From an uncultured Bacilli bacterium (GTDB lineage: Bacteria > Bacillota_I > Bacilli_A > RF39 > UBA660): 64,000 nt of DNA. The position numbers and the translations under genes were made by a program. Under the pieces are notes generated by a model. That model did not search any database, was not told the DNA's origin, and worked only from the letters and a program-made list of their open reading frames with translations. The number at the start of each line of letters is the position of its first letter. The first letter of the stretch is position 1. Location: positions 1 through 64,000 of the forward strand of contig CAJUCD010000005.1 in the NCBI GenBank assembly GCA_910585045.1, read 5' to 3'. This document shows, in pieces, positions 60,917-64,000 of this stretch.

Positions 60917-61459
60917 TTATTTTTTCTCATAATTATATATTCCGTGAATTTTTTCTAAAGTTTCTTCATCGGGTTGTTCTACTTGCCATTTTCTGTCTAC
61001 TTTAATTACTTTAAAAACTATTGTGTAAGATATTGTATCTTTAATATCACGCATTTTATTTAATTTGTAATCCAAATACTTTGAACCATCATAAACGCCA
61101 TTAGTTAAAAATTCATCTTGGTGTTCATTTAAGTATTTGCTAGCATTAGTTTGGGCTTTATATAAATCATAAACTGTTATTTTAACTGTAACATTAGCAT
61201 TATCCCCATCATATTTTTCATTTTCAATGGTATACATTAAATCACGATATTGTCTTTTAATTACTTCTTTGTATGTATCTTTTTGTTTGTCTACTAATTC
61301 TTCTTTAGTAACTAATTCATCAATATCTCTTAAAACATTATCAGATAGTCCTTTATAATCATTTAAGTACTTTTCAACAGCATCCTTAGCTTTATTATTA
61401 GTACATGAACACCCTACAGCCATAAATAAACAAGTTAGAAATATAATTATTTTTTTCAT
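60917..61459 (-). CDS. Lipoprotein of unknown function
   Basis: 180 residues with lipobox VGCS (Cys near 17). The mature part resembles a NTF2-like/DUF4878-type fold (AVEKYLNDYKGLSDNVLRD, VTVKITVYDLYKAQTNASKYL, VDRKWQVEQPDEETLEKIHG). The start is ATG at 61459 after AAAGGA. No neighbour suggests a function. Confidence 0.72.
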   Translation of the reverse strand: MKKIIIFLTCLFMAVGCSCTNNKAKDAVEKYLNDYKGLSDNVLRDIDELVTKEELVDKQKDTYKEVIKRQYRDLMYTIENEKYDGDNANVTVKITVYDLYKAQTNASKYLNEHQDEFLTNGVYDGSKYLDYKLNKMRDIKDTISYTIVFKVIKVDRKWQVEQPDEETLEKIHGIYNYEKK

Positions 61460-61562
61460 TTTCACCATTCCTTTGTTTTTATTATGAGGCATAATTTTTT
61501 ATTTATACAAAAAATGTTTTTTTTGCTACAGATTTGTAGTATAATAAATAATAGGTGATAAA

Positions 61563-61880
61563 ATGGATACATGGTTACAATATTTAATAATTGGGGTGGC
61601 ATTGGTTCTTATTTGTCTAATTGTTCTTAAATTGTCTAAAAGAGATTTTAGAATAGAAGCAAATAAACTTATTGGTTATTTGGGTGGCAAAGACAATATA
61701 GTTAGTGCGGAATCTAATATGAGTAGATTTAAAGTTATTTTAAAAGATATTTCTTTAGTTGATAAAGATGCTATAGAAAAATTAGGAGCTAAAGGAATTG
61801 TAGAAATAGATAATCAGTTAAAAATTATTTTTGGAAAAGAAGCTACTCAATTAAAAAGATATATTGATGATATAATTTAA
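61563..61880 (+). CDS. Membrane-anchored PTS EIIB-like protein lacking the catalytic Cys
   Basis: 105 residues: one N-terminal membrane helix (7-23), then a glucose-family EIIB domain with LIGYLGGKDNIVSAESNMSRFKVILKD, GAKGIVEIDNQLKIIFG and KRYIDDI. In true EIIB the phosphorylated Cys lies in the DxC-TRLRV block. Here the matching position is Asn52, so it cannot carry phosphate and may be structural or regulatory. No EIIC or EIIA genes nearby. AATAGGTGAT precedes the ATG. Confidence 0.75.
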   Translation: MDTWLQYLIIGVALVLICLIVLKLSKRDFRIEANKLIGYLGGKDNIVSAESNMSRFKVILKDISLVDKDAIEKLGAKGIVEIDNQLKIIFGKEATQLKRYIDDII

Positions 61881-61889
61881 AAATTATTT

Positions 61890-61925
61890 AAACTCAGTTA
61901 AGTTTTATACTAGACTGAGTTTTTA
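61890..61925 (+). terminator. Terminator of the EIIB-like gene
   Basis: AACTCAGT (61891-61898) pairs with ACTGAGTT, with a T-run after it. Confidence 0.65.
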
Positions 61926-61932
61926 TTATAAA

Positions 61933-62173
61933 TAAAAAGATACTGTATTAGTTTCAAATTCATGACTTAAAACATCAGTATCATTTGTTTAGGTTGCCCT
62001 TAGACTAATCTTGTAGCCTAATTCTACTATACTTTGCCATAGCTTAGTACATGAGTTATAAAAGGATATTGGGCGCACACTAGTCAGAGTGCTGTTCACG
62101 TCCCAGCCAGCAAGGTTGCCATTCCCATTCACAAGAAACACGCCAAAATTTACTTACTTTAATAGATTAGCCT
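61933..62173 (-). ncRNA. DGR-like cassette, copy 4 (distant, shorter 5' part)
   Basis: About 12 kb from the others, directly after the GNAT gene. Promoter TTGGAT (62202-62207, inside the GNAT stop region)-16-TATAAA (62180-62185). The core reads VFLVNGNGNLAGWDVN...SVRPIS with no MSP start. The 3' module is shared, and a hairpin GATACTG/CAGTATC (61939-61945 with 61976-61982) ends in a T-run. A TAAGG-GCAA-CCTA-like hairpin replaces the pairing seen in copies 1-3. Confidence 0.5.
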
Positions 62174-62191
62174 TATATTTTTATAATATAT

Positions 62192-62725
62192 TTAAATATT
62201 AATCCAATATCTTTTTAAAATATAACCATCTGGTGTAGTTATAGAGTTTTCTAATTTACCTTGGCATTTTTCAATGGTTTTAGCGCTGCCAATATTTTCT
62301 GAATCGCATGTTAATAGTACTCTTGAAATATTTAGTTCTTTAGCTATCTTTAAAGCTTTTTCTAATTGTAAAGTACCTAGTCCTTTTCTTCTTTCAGAAG
62401 GTCTTATTGAGTAGCCGATATGTCCTCCAAAATTTAAAAGATAATCATTTAATTCATGTCTAATATTTATTATTCCTACTACTTTATTATCGCTATTTCT
62501 TAATAAAATAAAAGTAGATGCTGACACACGATTAGGTGCAAGTTCTTTACCTATGCTTTCTTTAGTTACTTTTTCAAGCCATTCCTCATATTTTAATTTC
62601 TCTAAAGAGCTAGTTCCAGCATATTGCCATCTTTTACCTTCATCCACAATTTTAATTTCTTCAATCATTTTAAGAAGTTCTTCTTTATCTTCTAAACGTG
62701 GTGAAATAAGTTCATATTCATTCAT
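62192..62725 (-). CDS. GNAT-family acetyltransferase (RimJ/RimL-like)
   Basis: About 177 residues: NEYELISPRLEDKEELLKM start, acetyl-CoA motif GGHIGYSIRPSERRKGLGTLQLEKAL, and ENIGSAKTIEKCQGKLENS. The pattern fits the RimJ/RimL subgroup that acetylates protein N-termini or small amines. The start is ATG at 62725 after AAGGAG. Its end contains the -35 of cassette copy 4. Confidence 0.85.
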   Translation of the reverse strand: MNEYELISPRLEDKEELLKMIEEIKIVDEGKRWQYAGTSSLEKLKYEEWLEKVTKESIGKELAPNRVSASTFILLRNSDNKVVGIINIRHELNDYLLNFGGHIGYSIRPSERRKGLGTLQLEKALKIAKELNISRVLLTCDSENIGSAKTIEKCQGKLENSITTPDGYILKRYWINI

Positions 62726-62738
62726 ATTTTTACTCCTT

Positions 62739-63590
62739 TTATATTTTAAGCATAATATAGCATTTATAAGTTGGACCACTATTTTTATAAATAGCTATTT
62801 CTTCTAAATTATAAAGTAATAATATATATTCTTCTTCTAAAGGTAAATATATTTCATTACCATTTTGGACTTTTTGTAATTCAGTATCATTTAGATGGTA
62901 TTGCTTAAATTTTAAAATATCTTGAGCTTTTAAAAGTTTAAAATTATTATTTTTAATATCATCTATATTTATAGCATCACTAAGACTAAACTCGCCTTGC
63001 TTAGTACGAACTAAACTATTCATAGTTCCAACAGTATTTAGCTTTTGGCAAATGTCTCTAATTAAGCTTCTAATGTATGTGCCTTTTTCAACTTTAACTT
63101 TAAATTTTATAATGTCATTATGATAATTTAGAAAATCAATTTCATATATTTTTACTTTTTTTACTGGTAATTCAACTAATTCATTATTACGGGCATATTC
63201 ATAAAGTTTTTTGCCCCCTACTTTAATCGCAGAATATATAGGTACTTCCATTTGATATTCTCCTATAAAAGATTCTAATGTTTCTTTTATTTTTTCTGGT
63301 GTTATATCAAAAGGTTTACTATCTAAAATATTACCAGCGATATCCAAAGTATCTGTTGCAATACCAAGTTTGATTTCCGCAATATACTCCTTATTTAAGC
63401 AAGTTAATAAATCAACTAATTTAGTGTATCTTTCTACACATATAACAAGAACTCCTGATGCTAGAGGATCAAGAGTTCCCGTATGACCAACTTTTTTAGT
63501 TTGTAATTTTTTACTAACTATATTTACAACATCTCTTGAAGTATAATTAGGCTCTTTATTTACAATTAAAATTCCATTAGTCATTTTCAT
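62739..63590 (-). CDS. truB: tRNA pseudouridine(55) synthase
   Basis: 283 residues. NKEPNYTSRDVVNIV, catalytic Asp in HTGTLDPLASGVLVI, AIKVGGKKLYEYAR and GTYIRSLIRDI are the TruB motifs. It makes psi55 in the T loop of tRNAs. It overlaps rbfA, and an alternative ATG lies two codons downstream. Last gene of infB-rbfA-truB. Confidence 0.95.
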   Translation of the reverse strand: MKMTNGILIVNKEPNYTSRDVVNIVSKKLQTKKVGHTGTLDPLASGVLVICVERYTKLVDLLTCLNKEYIAEIKLGIATDTLDIAGNILDSKPFDITPEKIKETLESFIGEYQMEVPIYSAIKVGGKKLYEYARNNELVELPVKKVKIYEIDFLNYHNDIIKFKVKVEKGTYIRSLIRDICQKLNTVGTMNSLVRTKQGEFSLSDAINIDDIKNNNFKLLKAQDILKFKQYHLNDTELQKVQNGNEIYLPLEEEYILLLYNLEEIAIYKNSGPTYKCYIMLKI

Positions 63591-63921
63591 GTATACTCGC
63601 TATAATTTTTTCAATACGATTAGCATATTCGATAGATTCATCAAAAACAAATTCTAATTCTGGTGTATGACGTAAATCTAATTTTTCGGCAACAAAACCT
63701 CTAATAAAAGGTGCTGCTTCGTTAACTTCTCGCTCTAAAGTTTTTTTATCTAAATCACTTAATGAAGTAAAATATACTTTAGCATAGCTTAAATCTTTAG
63801 ATACTTTACAACCAGTAATAGTTATACTTTTTAAAAGCTCATCTCTAGTTTCATTAAAGATTATCTCACTGATAGCTCGAGCCATATCAGAAGAAATTTT
63901 GGCTATTTTATGACTAGGCAT
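63577..63921 (-). CDS. rbfA: Ribosome-binding factor A
   Basis: 114 residues, KH-type fold: ISEIIFNETRDELLKSITITGCKVSKDLSYAKVYFTS and FIRGFVAEKLDLRHTPELEFVFDESIEYANRIEKII. It matures the 5' end of 16S rRNA in 30S assembly. Its ATG overlaps the infB stop (TAATG). Confidence 0.95.
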   Translation of the reverse strand: MPSHKIAKISSDMARAISEIIFNETRDELLKSITITGCKVSKDLSYAKVYFTSLSDLDKKTLEREVNEAAPFIRGFVAEKLDLRHTPELEFVFDESIEYANRIEKIIASIHEND

Positions 63922-64000
63922 TAGCGTTTCACCTCAACCATTTCATAACATTCAATAATATCACCAACTCTAATATCACTATAATTATCTAGAGTTATAC
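63921..64000 (-). CDS. infB: Translation initiation factor IF-2, C-terminal end (partial)
   Basis: The reading frame entering from the window edge codes for a terminal NYSDIRVGDIIECYEMVEVKR, the end of IF-2 domain IV. This places infB upstream of rbfA-truB as in most bacteria. Only the last about 25 codons are visible. Confidence 0.88.
   Translation of the reverse strand, partial: ITLDNYSDIRVGDIIECYEMVEVKR

Noticed and set aside
48293..62173. Cassettes as insertion sequences or MITEs
   Set aside because: No terminal inverted repeats bounding the whole unit or target-site duplications seen. The paired arms lie only at the 3' end. No transposase in the window.
1..64000. Alternative genetic code (TGA = Trp), as in Mollicutes
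   Set aside because: TGA ends real genes (for example prp and mreC) and Trp residues use TGG. Wall genes are also present.
1..64000. Prophage or integrative element
   Set aside because: The two tyrosine recombinases are Xer-type housekeeping enzymes. No phage structural, terminase or conjugation genes seen.
1..64000. rRNA operon
   Set aside because: No 16S, 23S or 5S motifs found. Only two tRNAs are visible.

Overview
The window is from a low-GC (roughly 30%) Gram-positive chromosome. Gene content (ddl, murF, mreC/mreD, dacB-spmA-spmB, spoIVFA/spoIVFB-like, ylbJ/ylbL, rpoD-dnaG-trmK-yqfQ, trigger factor, lon) and gene order resemble Bacillus-type genomes. Many genes are minimal or shortened, and TGA is used as a normal stop. 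I infer an uncultured, probably host-associated member of the Bacilli with a Gram-positive wall, remnants or a working set of sporulation genes, pseudopilin machinery and sortase-anchored surface protein. The species cannot be named from the sequence.

Layout. 0-1.4 kb: an exported protein with a C-type-lectin/FGE-like C-terminus. 1.4-7.3 kb: gpsA, rarA, xerD, a zinc transporter, and a NERD-HRDC protein with a membrane partner. 7.34-7.67 kb: a gene-free AT-rich stretch with a strong match to a dif site. Genes to its left run mostly rightward and genes to its right almost all run leftward, as expected where replication ends. 7.7-21 kb: an autoregulated HTH operon, mnmA, ddl-murF, lon, an ATP-grasp protein, tig, and the prepilin peptidase and PilC-like genes. 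21-32 kb: yqfQ/trmK/rpoD/dnaG, a thioester/SpaA-repeat adhesin with its sortase, an orphan rnfC-rnfD pair, and uvrC. 32-43 kb: small membrane proteins, tgt, xerC, an M20 hydrolase-GNAT pair behind a histidine-rich leader peptide and attenuator, a CDF/P-type ATPase pair, and tRNA-Ile2 and tRNA-Leu. 43-51 kb: TPR protein, ttcA-like, ylbL/ylbJ, pseudopilins, lipoprotein, phosphatase, trmB. 51-64 kb: mreCD-spoIVFA-spoIVFB-rplU-prp-rpmA, dacB-spmA-spmB, a DUF3006/ComEC-like pair, and infB(end)-rbfA-truB.

The most unusual content is a family of four short dispersed cassettes, all on the minus strand (48.3-48.6, 49.3-49.6, 49.8-50.0 and 61.9-62.2 kb). Each has its own promoter placed at the 3' end of a gene. 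Each then has a core of about 100 bp that reads like the variable tail of a diversity-generating-retroelement (DGR) target protein, a conserved 3' module, and a 3' hairpin whose arms differ between copies but keep pairing. The two closest copies differ mainly at adenines. They look like DGR template or variable-repeat RNA genes separated from their reverse transcriptase, which is not in this window.

Other notable signals are the dif site, the histidine leader/attenuator before the M20 hydrolase, and a pseudoknot-forming leader before the adhesin gene.
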